Origin: Arthrobacter globiformis
Lineage (GTDB): Bacteria > Actinomycetota > Actinomycetes > Actinomycetales > Micrococcaceae
Direction: 5' to 3'
NCBI RefSeq assembly: GCF_030818015.1
Contig: NZ_JAUSZX010000001.1
Span: forward strand, 3,968,001-4,032,000
DNA: 64,000 bases
Shown one piece after another: positions 1 to 8,393 of this stretch (positions within the stretch are counted from its first letter, which is position 1; each line of letters starts with the position of its first letter). The position numbers were made by a program, and so were the translations under genes. The notes below the pieces were generated by a model. The model was given only the letters and a program-made list of their open reading frames with translations. It searched no databases and was not told the DNA's origin.

Positions 1-381
1 GTGGGGCTCGGGCACCTTTCCGACCGGTACCCCGACCAGCTCTCCGGCGGCCAGCAGCAGCGTGTGGCCATCGCCCGGGCGCTGAGCATGGATCCCGAGC
101 TGATGCTCTTCGACGAGCCCACTTCCGCCCTCGACCCTGAAACCGTGGGCGACGTACTCTCGGTCATGCGGAACCTGGCCAAGGAAGGCATGACCATGCT
201 CGTTGTCACGCACGAAATGGGCTTTGCCCGTGAAGTGGCTGACCGCGTGGTGTTCATGGACGGCGGCGTAGTGGTCGAGGAAGGGATTGCCGAACACGTC
301 ATCTCCTCCCCCACTCAGAGCCGTACCAAGGAATTCCTCCGCCGCGTACTGGACCCTACCCACATCGAGATCGCCGAGTAG
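1..381 (+). CDS. Amino-acid ABC transporter ATPase, C-terminal part (cut by window edge)
   Basis: This is the nucleotide-binding subunit of an ABC importer, most like the GlnQ/HisP class for polar amino acids, working at the inner face of the membrane. The ABC signature LSGGQQQ is near residue 14, Walker [13 protein letters not shown] near 34, and the H-loop histidine in [16 protein letters not shown] near 70. Walker A and the Q-loop are missing because the gene begins before base 1, so the GTG at base 1 is not the true start. The substrate cannot be told. A strong hairpin follows the stop. Confidence 0.9.
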   Translation: MGLGHLSDRYPDQLSGGQQQRVAIARALSMDPELMLFDEPTSALDPETVGDVLSVMRNLAKEGMTMLVVTHEMGFAREVADRVVFMDGGVVVEEGIAEHVISSPTQSRTKEFLRRVLDPTHIEIAE

Positions 382-402
382 TCACTCCTGCGACGCGCAA
401 TC

Positions 403-442
403 GGTCCGGGGACACTCATATTCGGGTATCCCCGGACCTTTT
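403..442. terminator. Hairpin terminator between convergent genes
   Basis: Perfect 10-bp arms GGTCCGGGGA (403-412) and TCCCCGGACC (429-438) are followed by TTTT on the + strand. It ends the ABC operon. It also overlaps the last codons of the convergent gene on the minus strand, so it could act in both directions. Confidence 0.75.
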
Positions 443-1417
443 CTGCGTCGCGGCACCGTTTGCGCGTCCCAGCGAAGAAAGACGACGGCGCGGCACACCC
501 GCCGCCGACAGTTTCCGCTCGAGTTCACCGGGCGACCAAAGGTCAGCCCACACCCACCGAACGACATTTCGGCCGGTCGCCCGGATACGGTCCTCGCGCA
601 GCTTCTCGTCGACTACCACCTGCCCCGGCGTGCGCCCCTTGAGATATTCGGGCTTCTGGTACTTGGCTATGCCATCGAACTCGCCAACCGTCCGGCTACC
701 CTCCCAGTAAAAGTCCGAGTAGCCCACGCGCCCCGTGGAGTTCCGCACTTCATACTGCAGGGCCGGCGGTGCAAATCCGGCCGCGTGTATTAGGCCGCGG
801 CTGTAGGACTCTCCGGCCGATTCTGCCTGCGGATCGGCGAACTCGATGGCAATACGTACCCGCCTTTCAACCGCCGGGACATACCGGCCCGGCAGCTCCC
901 CGAGCAACTGCTCCTTGCTGAGAGCAGGAAGGCCGCGCGCGCTGTCCGGCCTGAGCACGTGATCCAGGGGCACGAGCGCCTCAGCGAACGGGACGAAGGC
1001 GGCGAGGTCCAGCACGGTGGTGATGCGTGAAGTAACCAGTAGCCCGTCCAGTTCCTCGGCTTCGATCTTTTCGGGATCAGCCAGGTGGCGCCGCACGCCG
1101 GCCCGAGATCGCCCGCCCCCGTGGAAGGTGGTCAGCGCGTGAACCGGCTGGCCCCGCTGAATGGTGGGCACACCCCATGGCGACGCTGCAGAGTGATGCG
1201 AGAAGATCGTGGGAGCCACGCAGGTCTCGGCGACGGCTTCGATCCGCAGCCTGTACCGCTCTGATCCGTGCAGCCTGTTCCATTCCGCCGCATCAACATA
1301 GACGCCCTGGCGGATGCGCACCAGTTTGCCCGACTTGGCGTCAGCGGACAGTGGGCGGGGGCTGGCGCCGATCTGGGTCAGGTGCTTGGTCAGAATCAGC
1401 CGGGGAAGTGTCGTCAT
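416..1417 (-). CDS. AbiEi-type N-terminal domain with DUF559/Vsr-like C-terminal domain
   Basis: Protein of 333 residues. Residues about 5-50 resemble the winged-helix AbiEi antitoxin domain (VRIRQGVYVDA segment). The C-terminal part, around residues 225-255, carries DFYWEG and GEFDG followed by conserved lysines, which fits the restriction-endonuclease-like fold of DUF559/Vsr proteins. Actinobacteria carry many stand-alone proteins of this layout, usually annotated as type IV toxin-antitoxin-like, yet no AbiEii nucleotidyltransferase toxin lies next to it. The role is therefore unknown; DNA binding with possible nuclease activity is an inference. The ATG at 1417 is used. The end overlaps the terminator hairpin. 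Confidence 0.75.
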   Translation of the reverse strand: MTTLPRLILTKHLTQIGASPRPLSADAKSGKLVRIRQGVYVDAAEWNRLHGSERYRLRIEAVAETCVAPTIFSHHSAASPWGVPTIQRGQPVHALTTFHGGGRSRAGVRRHLADPEKIEAEELDGLLVTSRITTVLDLAAFVPFAEALVPLDHVLRPDSARGLPALSKEQLLGELPGRYVPAVERRVRIAIEFADPQAESAGESYSRGLIHAAGFAPPALQYEVRNSTGRVGYSDFYWEGSRTVGEFDGIAKYQKPEYLKGRTPGQVVVDEKLREDRIRATGRNVVRWVWADLWSPGELERKLSAAGVPRRRLSSLGRANGAATQKRSGDTRI

Positions 1418-1619
1418 GCTGAGACAATTCCATGGCAGCCAGGCTGGCTGAAGCGCCGGCTGCGCCTATGTGCAGAATTGCCGCTAAGTGGACAAACGGC
1501 CAGCGGCTGATGACACGGATCTGGCCTGAGGACTGCGATCCGGCCGTGGGACAGCCAAATTTGCGTGTCCCGGCACCGGATCCGCGTCGCGAGGCCGGAT
1601 CCGCATCCCGCGCCGCGTT

Positions 1620-3407
1620 CTAGCCGGCGAGCACCCCGGCCACTGCCGCGCCCACTGCCGCCTTGATCCTGCCGTGCAGGGCCCGGAGTTCGTGCCGGTC
1701 CGTGCGGACCTCAATGATGGTCCGCCCGGTGAAGGGCGCGGCAAGCGCCTCGGCGAGTCCCGCCGTCGTACTCACCGAGCAATGCCCGACGCCGTAGGCT
1801 GCGGCGAGCGCCGCAATGTCCACTGAGTGCGGGGTACTGAAAAGACGTTCGACGGCGTCCCCGTAGCCGCCGGCCTCGGCGACCGCGCCGTGTTCCAGGA
1901 GGCTGAAGATGGCCCCGCCGGAGTCATTGAGCACGACGATGCGCAGCTGCGGCTGTTCCTCGCCGGCGCCAAGGAAGAGGCCGCCGGCGTCGTGCAGGAA
2001 GGTGACGTCGCCGAGCAGCAGGGTGGTTTCCTGATGGCCGCCGAGGGCGATGCCGGTGGCGGTGGAAATGGTGCCGTCGATGCCGGCAAGGCCCCGGCTG
2101 GCGAAGACCGTGGCGGCCGGCTCGGGTGCGGGCTGGCCGGCGAGGTCCACGTCGCGGATGCCGTTGGATGAGCCGAGGACCAGCTGGCCACGGGCGTGCT
2201 GCCAGACAAGGGAGCCGACGGCGGGGCCGGTGGCCGCCTCGGCCGTGGCGAGTATGCCGTCGACGGCATGTGTGGCCGCAGCGCCCGCGAGCAACCAGGC
2301 GTCGAGCCAGGCGGATGGACCCCGGCCGGCGAACTCCGCGAGCTCGGCCAGGCTGTCGATGGGCGTTTCCCGGCGGCGCCCCGGCTCGTACCAGGCCACC
2401 GGCACCGGTTCATAGAGGGCTGCCGGGATGTCCGTCCGGGCCAGCAGCGCCGACACCGGCCGGGAAAGTGTGGGGCGCCCGAACACCACGGCACGCTCAA
2501 TGGGCAGGTCCGAGTCCGGGCCGAAATGCTCCAGCAGCAGGCGGTACGGTCCCACGGCGTTGGGGCCGAAACGTGAGTTGGACGACGGCTCGGCCAGCAG
2601 AGGCAGTCCGTGGGCGCGGGCGAAGGCCTCGGCGACCGGACCGGCGTCGTGCCCGGCAAGGACCACGGTGCGCCGTTCGGGAAGGTTTGCCGCAGCAGGA
2701 TCGAGGGTCATGATGAGCGGTTCGGTGCCGATCCGGAAGGTCCCGTGGCCGCGGTGCTCCGGCAGCCGCTCCCCCACCTCCGGCACGAGGGGGTCGCGGA
2801 AGGCGAGGTTGAGCTGCACGGGTCCCGGCGGCGTGTTCTCGAAGGCCCCGGTCGCAGCGGCAAGGGAAGTTTCCACCGCGCGCTGCGGACTCTCACCGGC
2901 GGGAACGTCTACGGCGAAGCGGACGTGCTCGCCGAACAGGTCAAGCTGGATGGTGGTCTGGTTCGCGCCCGTCCCGCGCAGTTCCTCGGGTCGGTCCGCC
3001 GAAACCACCACCAGCGGGACGGCGGCGTGGTTCGCCTCCATCACCGCCGGAAGAAGATTCCCGACGGCGGTCCCCGATGTCGTAAGCACCGCTACCGGCG
3101 CGCCGGTGGCCAGGGCAAGGCCGAGTCCGGTGAACCCGGCCGAGCGCTCGTCGATCCGGACCAGCAGCTCGACTTTCCCGGCCGCAGAGGCCTCCGCAAG
3201 CGCGTAGGCCATGGGGGCCGACCGCGAGCCCGGCGCTACCACGACATACCGGACGCCGCCGTCGAGCAGCGTCGCGACGGCTATCCGTGCGGACGCCACG
3301 GACGTCAGCGCGGGCTCAGTATCGGCGTCGGCGGCGGTGCCGACAATGGAGGCGGAAGGCTCAGTAGGTTCGTGGGAAGTCACCGAACCAGTCTGCCACC
3401 AACCCAT
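1620..3407 (-). CDS. menD: 2-succinyl-5-enolpyruvyl-6-hydroxy-3-cyclohexene-1-carboxylate synthase
   Basis: Thiamine-diphosphate enzyme of menaquinone synthesis that joins isochorismate and 2-oxoglutarate. The N-terminal domain shows VVAPGSRSAPMAYALAEA and the ERSAGFTGLGLALATG segment with its catalytic-type glutamate. The C-terminal ThDP/Mg motif is LLGDVTFLHDAGGL, followed by VVLNDSGGAIFS. The length (595 aa) suits the family. The ATG at 3407 is preferred because GAGGGA lies about six bases upstream; GTG codons at 3419 and 3383 are alternatives. The menC gene lies on the same strand at 5.9-6.9 kb with phoX between them, so the two men genes are neighbours but probably not one transcript. 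Confidence 0.93.
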   Translation of the reverse strand: MGWWQTGSVTSHEPTEPSASIVGTAADADTEPALTSVASARIAVATLLDGGVRYVVVAPGSRSAPMAYALAEASAAGKVELLVRIDERSAGFTGLGLALATGAPVAVLTTSGTAVGNLLPAVMEANHAAVPLVVVSADRPEELRGTGANQTTIQLDLFGEHVRFAVDVPAGESPQRAVETSLAAATGAFENTPPGPVQLNLAFRDPLVPEVGERLPEHRGHGTFRIGTEPLIMTLDPAAANLPERRTVVLAGHDAGPVAEAFARAHGLPLLAEPSSNSRFGPNAVGPYRLLLEHFGPDSDLPIERAVVFGRPTLSRPVSALLARTDIPAALYEPVPVAWYEPGRRRETPIDSLAELAEFAGRGPSAWLDAWLLAGAAATHAVDGILATAEAATGPAVGSLVWQHARGQLVLGSSNGIRDVDLAGQPAPEPAATVFASRGLAGIDGTISTATGIALGGHQETTLLLGDVTFLHDAGGLFLGAGEEQPQLRIVVLNDSGGAIFSLLEHGAVAEAGGYGDAVERLFSTPHSVDIAALAAAYGVGHCSVSTTAGLAEALAAPFTGRTIIEVRTDRHELRALHGRIKAAVGAAVAGVLAG

Positions 3408-3411
3408 ATGG

Positions 3412-3496
3412 TCCCTCACTTCCCTCCGCCCAACCCTTCCTCACATCCCGTCACCCAACCCCCAACCCTTCCTCACATCCCGTCGCCCAAAACCAA
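3412..3496 (-). repeat. Tandem intergenic repeat array 1 (TGAGG-core family)
   Basis: Units of about 30 bp, read on the minus strand, contain GATGTGAGGAAGGGTTGGG. Two clear copies (around 3440-3460 and 3470-3490) and a partial one are visible. It belongs to the same family as the arrays at 5.76, 25.6, 26.2, 39.5, 46.1, 47.5 and 47.7 kb. It lies between the menD start and the phoX end and is opposite in orientation to the array on the other side of phoX. Confidence 0.7.
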
Positions 3497-3497
3497 A

Positions 3498-3534
3498 CGC
3501 TCCCGCACTTCTCAACGGGAGAAGTACGGGAGCG
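3498..3534. terminator. Hairpin downstream of phoX
   Basis: Arms CGCTCCCGCACTTCTC (3498-3513) and GAGAAGTACGGGAGCG (3519-3534) pair at 15 of 16 positions around a 5-base loop. It sits 26 bases after the phoX stop, so it most likely ends that transcript. Confidence 0.7.
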
Positions 3535-3560
3535 TCGGTGGTGTCAGGGCGCTGCCGGGG

Positions 3561-5651
3561 CTAGGCGTCGGTGCGGAACACCTGGACCACGGCCGGGCGG
3601 GGAGCCCGGACCTGGCCCGGGCGGGGTGTCGTGCCGGCGGCAACGTAGTCCGGGAAGTAGGAGTGCGGCGCCTCGAAGGTACCCTCCTCGCCCGGGTGCT
3701 GCACGGAAACGAAAACGCTGCGCTCGGTGTCATGGACGATCGGTCCGCAGGTTTCGGCATCGCGGGGCACTGCGAGGAACTGCTCCACGCGGCCGCGCTC
3801 GGGGCCATCCAGGGTGACCTTGAACAGACCGTCGGCCTTGCCGATGCCGGACGGGGCACCGTCGGTGGAGATCCAGAGGTTGCCCACGGAGTCGAAGGCC
3901 AGGTTGTCCGGGCAGGAAATCGGCGAAACCTGGTCGGCCGGGAAGCCGGAGAAGTAGGTGACGTCGCCGGTGGAGGGATCGCCGCAGACCATCAGCAGGT
4001 TCCAGGTGAACTTGGTGGAGGTCTGGTCGCCGGTCTCCGTGATTTCGACGATGTGGCCGTCGCGGTTCTCATTGCGCGGGTTGACCTCGGTGGCGCCTTC
4101 CTTGCCGGGCTTGCCGCGGTCCGAGTTGTTGGTGCACGCGACGTAGACCTTGCCGGTGTGCAGGCTGGGCTGGACGTCCTCGCAGCGGTCCATCTTGGTG
4201 GGGCCCACCTTGTCCGCAGCCAATCGCGTGTACACGAGCACTTCTTCGAGGGACATGCCGGCAACCATGGACTTGCCGCCGACCACCAGGGGCAGCCATT
4301 CGCCGGTGCCGTCGAAGGAGCCGTCGGACGGAACGGAGCCTTTGCCGTCGATCTCCGCAGCCGGGGCGTTGCCGGTGAACTTGGCAACGTACAGGTCGCC
4401 CTCGGAGAGGATCGTCATGTTGTGCTTGCGGTCGCCCTCGCGGTACTTGGCCTTGGAGACGAACTTGTAAAGGTAGTCGAAGCGCTCGTCGTCGCCGGAG
4501 TAGGCGACCACGTGGCCGGATTTGGCCACAATCACATTGGCGCCCTCGTGCTTGAAGCGGCCCAGTGATGAGTGCTTTTTCGGCGTGGACGTGGGGTTGA
4601 ACGGGTCCACCTCCACAATCCAGCCGAAGCGGTTGGTCTCGTTTTCGTAGCCGAGGTTGTTGGCGTTGAAGCGGGGATCGTCCAACTCCCAGTGCCGGGC
4701 CGTGGCCTTGTTGGTGAGGCCGTAGCGCTTGTCGGAGGCGGACGTGCCCGGAGCAACGAAGTAGCCGTTGAAGTTTTCCTCGCCCGAGAGGATGGTGCCC
4801 CATGGGGTGGTGCCACCGGAGCAGTTACCCAGCGTGCCGTTGATCCACCGGCCTTCGGGGTCGGCCACGGTCTTGACCAGGTCCGAGCCGGCGACGGGTC
4901 CGGTCAGCTCGTAACGGGTGCTGTTAAGGTAGCGGCGGTTCAGCGGGGCGCCCTGGACGTAGCTCCACGGCTTGTTCTTGTTCTTGCGCTCCAGCTCAAC
5001 GACGGTCAGGCCGTGGGCGGCCGCACCCACCGCGCGCATCTGCTCAGCCGGCATGCTGGCCGGGAACATGATGTTCTCGTTCGTGTATTCGTGGTTCGCG
5101 AACAGCAGCGCACGCCGGCCCTTGCTGCCGGGGATCTCGAGGATATCCGAGTAGTCGTTGTTGTAGCCGAACTGGCGCTCCTGTGCTGCTGCGGTCTGGT
5201 TGCCCAGCTCGAACGCCGGGGCGTCCTTGAAGATCGGGTCACCCCAGCGGATCACCGGCTGCCAGGTGAAGCCTGCCGGAACCGTCAAGGCGTCGATGTC
5301 GGACGCAACGGCGGGGATGGCGGTGAACTGCAGTTTGGATGCACCCTGGCCAAAACCGTTCTTCGCGGCGGCAGACAGTCCCGTTCCGCCGTCGGCAACG
5401 GCCTTCTCACTGGAGGCTACGGCGCCGCCCAGCACGACGGCGAGGGCACCGGCGGCGCCGAAGCCCAGGGCTGCGCGGCGTGACAGTGTGGTGGAGGCAA
5501 TGTCGCGGAAGTAGCTGTTCGAGCTCGTGTTGCAGACGTCGCCCGCGCAGGCGTTGTCGCACTTGAGCGCGCACGTGACAGGGCTGCGCTTGCCTTTGGT
5601 GTGGCCGAGCATGGGCAGCAGGGCGAACTTGCGTCCGGAGATTTCAGACAT
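3561..5651 (-). CDS. phoX: PhoX-family alkaline phosphatase (DUF839), Tat-exported
   Basis: PhoX-type phosphatase of 696 residues that releases phosphate from organic phosphomonoesters outside the cell; family members bind calcium and iron. The N terminus has a cysteine-rich lead (Cys 27, 31, 35, 40) and a twin-arginine signal, SRRAALGFGAAG, at about 57-68 followed by a hydrophobic run. Family segments GTILSGEENFNGYF, HVVAYSGDDERFDYLYKF and FDSVGNLWISTDG are present. The ATG at 5651 has GGAAGG about 10 bases upstream; the frame stays open upstream to 6125 but only through repeats and antisense to menC, so that extension is rejected. Phosphate control is expected for the family but no Pho box was identified. 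Confidence 0.92.
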   Translation of the reverse strand: MSEISGRKFALLPMLGHTKGKRSPVTCALKCDNACAGDVCNTSSNSYFRDIASTTLSRRAALGFGAAGALAVVLGGAVASSEKAVADGGTGLSAAAKNGFGQGASKLQFTAIPAVASDIDALTVPAGFTWQPVIRWGDPIFKDAPAFELGNQTAAAQERQFGYNNDYSDILEIPGSKGRRALLFANHEYTNENIMFPASMPAEQMRAVGAAAHGLTVVELERKNKNKPWSYVQGAPLNRRYLNSTRYELTGPVAGSDLVKTVADPEGRWINGTLGNCSGGTTPWGTILSGEENFNGYFVAPGTSASDKRYGLTNKATARHWELDDPRFNANNLGYENETNRFGWIVEVDPFNPTSTPKKHSSLGRFKHEGANVIVAKSGHVVAYSGDDERFDYLYKFVSKAKYREGDRKHNMTILSEGDLYVAKFTGNAPAAEIDGKGSVPSDGSFDGTGEWLPLVVGGKSMVAGMSLEEVLVYTRLAADKVGPTKMDRCEDVQPSLHTGKVYVACTNNSDRGKPGKEGATEVNPRNENRDGHIVEITETGDQTSTKFTWNLLMVCGDPSTGDVTYFSGFPADQVSPISCPDNLAFDSVGNLWISTDGAPSGIGKADGLFKVTLDGPERGRVEQFLAVPRDAETCGPIVHDTERSVFVSVQHPGEEGTFEAPHSYFPDYVAAGTTPRPGQVRAPRPAVVQVFRTDA

Positions 5652-5757
5652 GGGAGAGAGACCTTCCAAGGGTTTAGATGCGGCACCGCCACCCTTGCAG
5701 CGAAAGCGAACCGGAGGCCGACACCCAGATGAAGCTCCGGTGAACTCGGACCCCCGA

Positions 5758-5872
5758 TGAGGGAGCGTCGGGGGAAAACCCGCAGGACCTGAGGGAGCGT
5801 CGGGGGAAAAACCCGCAGGACCTGAGGAAGCGTCGGGGGAAAACCCGCAGCACCTGAGGAAGCGTTTGTTGG
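5758..5872 (+). repeat. Tandem intergenic repeat array 2 (TGAGG-core family)
   Basis: Three full units and one partial unit of 32-33 bp begin TGAGGGAGCGT or TGAGGAAGCGT and continue with GGGGGAAAACCCGCAGG. The unit aligns along its whole length with the units at 26.2 and 47.7 kb. The array lies between the phoX start and the menC end, so phoX is flanked by arrays in opposite orientation. Confidence 0.85.
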
Positions 5873-5880
5873 GGAGGAGG

Positions 5881-6879
5881 CTACGCGGGGGCAGGCAGGA
5901 CGGCGTAGGCGCGGCGGAGCCGGGCGAGCCACCAAGCCCGGCGCTCGGGAGGGGCAGCGTACCGCTCAAGCAGCCCCTCGTCGGCGACGGCATCGCGCAG
6001 GGTGATGGCGCCGTCGTCGGCCACCAGTGGCTGGTTGGTGACGTCCGCGGCGAGCAGCGAGACTGTTCCCAGCCCGCACGCATAGGGCAGTTCCGGCAGC
6101 GCGGCCGCGAGCGCGAGCCCGGCACGGATCCCCACGGACGTATCGAGGGCGGAACTCACGACGGCGGGCATCCCCGCCTGCGCAACCAGCTCCAGCGCGC
6201 GCCGGACTCCCCCGAGCGGCGCCACCTTCACCACGAGGAGATCTGCAGCGCCTGCCCTCGCCACCTTGAGGGGATCCTCTTCCTTGCGGACACTTTCGTC
6301 GGCCGCGATCAGTACCGGCACCCCCGCAGCACGCAGCCTCCGCCGCACTTCCGCCAGGCCATCAATATCCGGCACGGGCTGCTCCGCGTATTCGAGCCCG
6401 ACGTCGGCCAGCCGGGACAGCGCCTCCACAGCAGCTGGAACGTCCCAGCCGCCGTTAGCGTCCACGCGGATGGCAGCGTCCGGAAGCGCGGCGCGGACAG
6501 CAGCAACGCGGGCGGCGTCGTCGTCGAGTGTCTGGCCGTGTTCGGCCACCTTGACCTTGACGGCGTCCACGCGGCCGAAACGTGCCAGTATTTCCGGGAC
6601 CCGGCCTGCCTCGATGGCGGGCACGGTGGCATTGACGGGGATGCTGGTCCGCAGGGCCTCCGGGAAGCCATGCCAGCCGGCCTCGATGGCGGAGGCAAGC
6701 CAGCGGGAGGCCTCGGAGTCTCCGTACTCGGGGAAGGCACCGAACTCGCCCCATCCCAGCGGGCCGCGGAGGAGGAGCGTTTCGCGTTCCAGGATCCCGC
6801 GGAACTTCACGCGCATGGGCAGAACCACTACGCGGGCGCTTTGCAGCAGGTCCTCGAGGGACGGGTACTGGAGGGGCAT
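5881..6879 (-). CDS. menC: o-Succinylbenzoate synthase
   Basis: Enolase-superfamily enzyme (332 aa) that dehydrates the MenD/MenH product to o-succinylbenzoate in menaquinone synthesis. The second-shell and catalytic lysine region KVKVAE is at about residue 105. Metal ligands are in IRVDANGGW, LEYAEQPV and LIAADES, and the opposing lysine is in LLVVKVAPLGG. The ATG at 6879 (MPLQYPSLED) suits the family start better than the upstream in-frame start at 6918, which adds a basic stretch of no known type. It lies between the phoX 5-prime region and the sensor kinase; a terminator separates it from the latter. Confidence 0.9.
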   Translation of the reverse strand: MPLQYPSLEDLLQSARVVVLPMRVKFRGILERETLLLRGPLGWGEFGAFPEYGDSEASRWLASAIEAGWHGFPEALRTSIPVNATVPAIEAGRVPEILARFGRVDAVKVKVAEHGQTLDDDAARVAAVRAALPDAAIRVDANGGWDVPAAVEALSRLADVGLEYAEQPVPDIDGLAEVRRRLRAAGVPVLIAADESVRKEEDPLKVARAGAADLLVVKVAPLGGVRRALELVAQAGMPAVVSSALDTSVGIRAGLALAAALPELPYACGLGTVSLLAADVTNQPLVADDGAITLRDAVADEGLLERYAAPPERRAWWLARLRRAYAVLPAPA

Positions 6880-6944
6880 GAATTCACTGTACCGGCGCGC
6901 CCGCCACCAACCCGCCACGGCGAAAACCAGCCGGAAAGAACCAC

Positions 6945-6974
6945 GCCGGCCCCCACTTCATTGGAGGGGCCGGC
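6945..6974. terminator. Terminator of the kinase/SARP operon
   Basis: Perfect 9-bp arms GCCGGCCCC (6945-6953) and GGGGCCGGC (6966-6974). On the minus strand the stem is followed by a pyrimidine-rich stretch. It lies 28 bases past the kinase stop. Confidence 0.65.
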
Positions 6975-7001
6975 GGCCTTTGGGGTGCGCTCAGGCGGGA
7001 G

Positions 7002-8393
7002 TTACCCCGAGGGCACCGGTTCCGGCTCGCGGTCAAAGGAGGCCGGGACTTTGTTGCCGCCCACTCCGAAGCGCGCGGTCACCGTGGTCCCCCGGCCGGG
7101 AGCGGACATCACCTGGAGTGTGCCGCCTGCCTCGCCGATGGTGTCGTTCATGATGCGCAGGCCGAAGTGTCCTTCCGGTGACCCGTGGCTCTGGTCGAAG
7201 CCGCAGCCGTCATCCTGTATGCGGATCTCCGAACGGTCGCCGTCCTGGTGGAGGTGGAGCTCGGCCTTCGTCGCCCTGGAATGCTTGGCGGTGTTGGCCA
7301 GGGCCTCGCGGGCCACCCGGTAGAACAGCGCCGCGCGGTCCCGGTCCAGCTCGCACTGTGCTGGCAGGTCAAGCTCCAGGCTGATCCCGCGCTCCTCGAG
7401 CGGATCGCCGAGCCGGGCCAGCGCCCCGGAGAGGCCGAGCCGGTTCAGGTCCGGCGGGTACAGCTCGCTGGTCATGGCGCGCAGGCTGCGGACGTTGTCC
7501 TGCAGGATCCGCCGGGCGTCGGAGAACAGCGCCCGCTGGCCAACCGGGCTGTGCAGTTCCTCGGACTCCATCACGTAGGACAGTCCCGAGAGCTCCTGGA
7601 TCACTTCGTCGTGCAGGTCCCGGGCTATGCGCTGCCGCTCCAGCTCGGACGCTTCGATGGCCCGGCGGAGCAGGCGGCTCCGGCCGGCTTCGTACGCCTG
7701 GATCCGGCGTGCCAGCCGGACTGCCGGGAACAGCTGCGCAAGCTGCAGGACGGCAAGTGACAGCAGGAACGGCGGGACCATGCCGAACAGAACGGCCGCC
7801 TGCTCCTGCCGGACGCCGTCGTCGTCATAGTAGGTTTCAAACACGAGCTTCTGCCCGTCGGGGGCCGTGACGGGCACGTAGACCTCCACGAGCTCGCCGT
7901 TTTCGACGTCGGGCGTGTTGACCTCGTCCTTCTGCATTTCCAGGTTCGCTGGCACGTCCCCGCCGGCCAGGATTTCCTGCGCCTCGTGCGGCAGCCCGAA
8001 CGTGTGGCCGATGAGCTTGGGGTCCTCCGAGTAGACGATGCGCCCGTTCTTGTCCCAGAGCCTGATCTCAAAGACGGACGTCTCCCCCATCCAGGGGCGG
8101 AGGCGCTCGTCGAGCCGGTCAACCGCGGTGGGATCGCCGGACAGGACTTCCGCGTCCAGCAGCGGCCCCACCACGTTGTTGGCCAGGTGGTCGGTGGCCT
8201 CCTTGGAGTTCTCCAGTGCATGGCGTTCAGCCTCGGACCAGATCCAGAAGGCCACCGGGGTGGTGACCACCACCAGGGCAACCAGCCCCATCAGCAGGAA
8301 CCGCCGGACGGCCTTGAAAACCTCCGAGTTGTGGGAGGCCGTCAATTCGAACGGACGGAACAGGGCAGGTTTACGGAGTGATGGCCTAGCCAT
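7002..8393 (-). CDS. NarL-class sensor histidine kinase
   Basis: Membrane sensor kinase of 463 aa. A first membrane segment lies near residues 30-50 (LLMGLVALVVVTTPVAFWIW). It is followed by an extracytoplasmic sensing region of about 150 residues and a second segment near 205-225 (LFGMVPPFLLSLAVLQLAQL). Next come the HisKA_3 phosphoacceptor box RIARDLHDEVIQEL and a HATPase domain with DDGCGFDQ and HFGLRIMNDTI. The ATG at 8393 overlaps the end of the regulator gene by 8 bases, so translation is probably coupled. The start at 8462 lies inside the regulator and is rejected. The partner is the SARP-REC-LuxR regulator; the signal is unknown. Confidence 0.9.
   Translation of the reverse strand: MARPSLRKPALFRPFELTASHNSEVFKAVRRFLLMGLVALVVVTTPVAFWIWSEAERHALENSKEATDHLANNVVGPLLDAEVLSGDPTAVDRLDERLRPWMGETSVFEIRLWDKNGRIVYSEDPKLIGHTFGLPHEAQEILAGGDVPANLEMQKDEVNTPDVENGELVEVYVPVTAPDGQKLVFETYYDDDGVRQEQAAVLFGMVPPFLLSLAVLQLAQLFPAVRLARRIQAYEAGRSRLLRRAIEASELERQRIARDLHDEVIQELSGLSYVMESEELHSPVGQRALFSDARRILQDNVRSLRAMTSELYPPDLNRLGLSGALARLGDPLEERGISLELDLPAQCELDRDRAALFYRVAREALANTAKHSRATKAELHLHQDGDRSEIRIQDDGCGFDQSHGSPEGHFGLRIMNDTIGEAGGTLQVMSAPGRGTTVTARFGVGGNKVPASFDREPEPVPSG

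Noticed and set aside
2610..4568. Long open frame on the + strand opposite menD and phoX
   Set aside because: It is the shadow of GC-rich coding on the other strand; it crosses two genes and has no recognisable domain.
5652..6125. N-terminal extension of PhoX to 6125
   Set aside because: It would read through the repeat array and antisense to menC; the ATG at 5651 has a ribosome site and gives the normal family start.
5866..7323. Long open frame on the + strand opposite menC and the kinase gene
   Set aside because: Antisense shadow of well-supported genes, low-complexity product.
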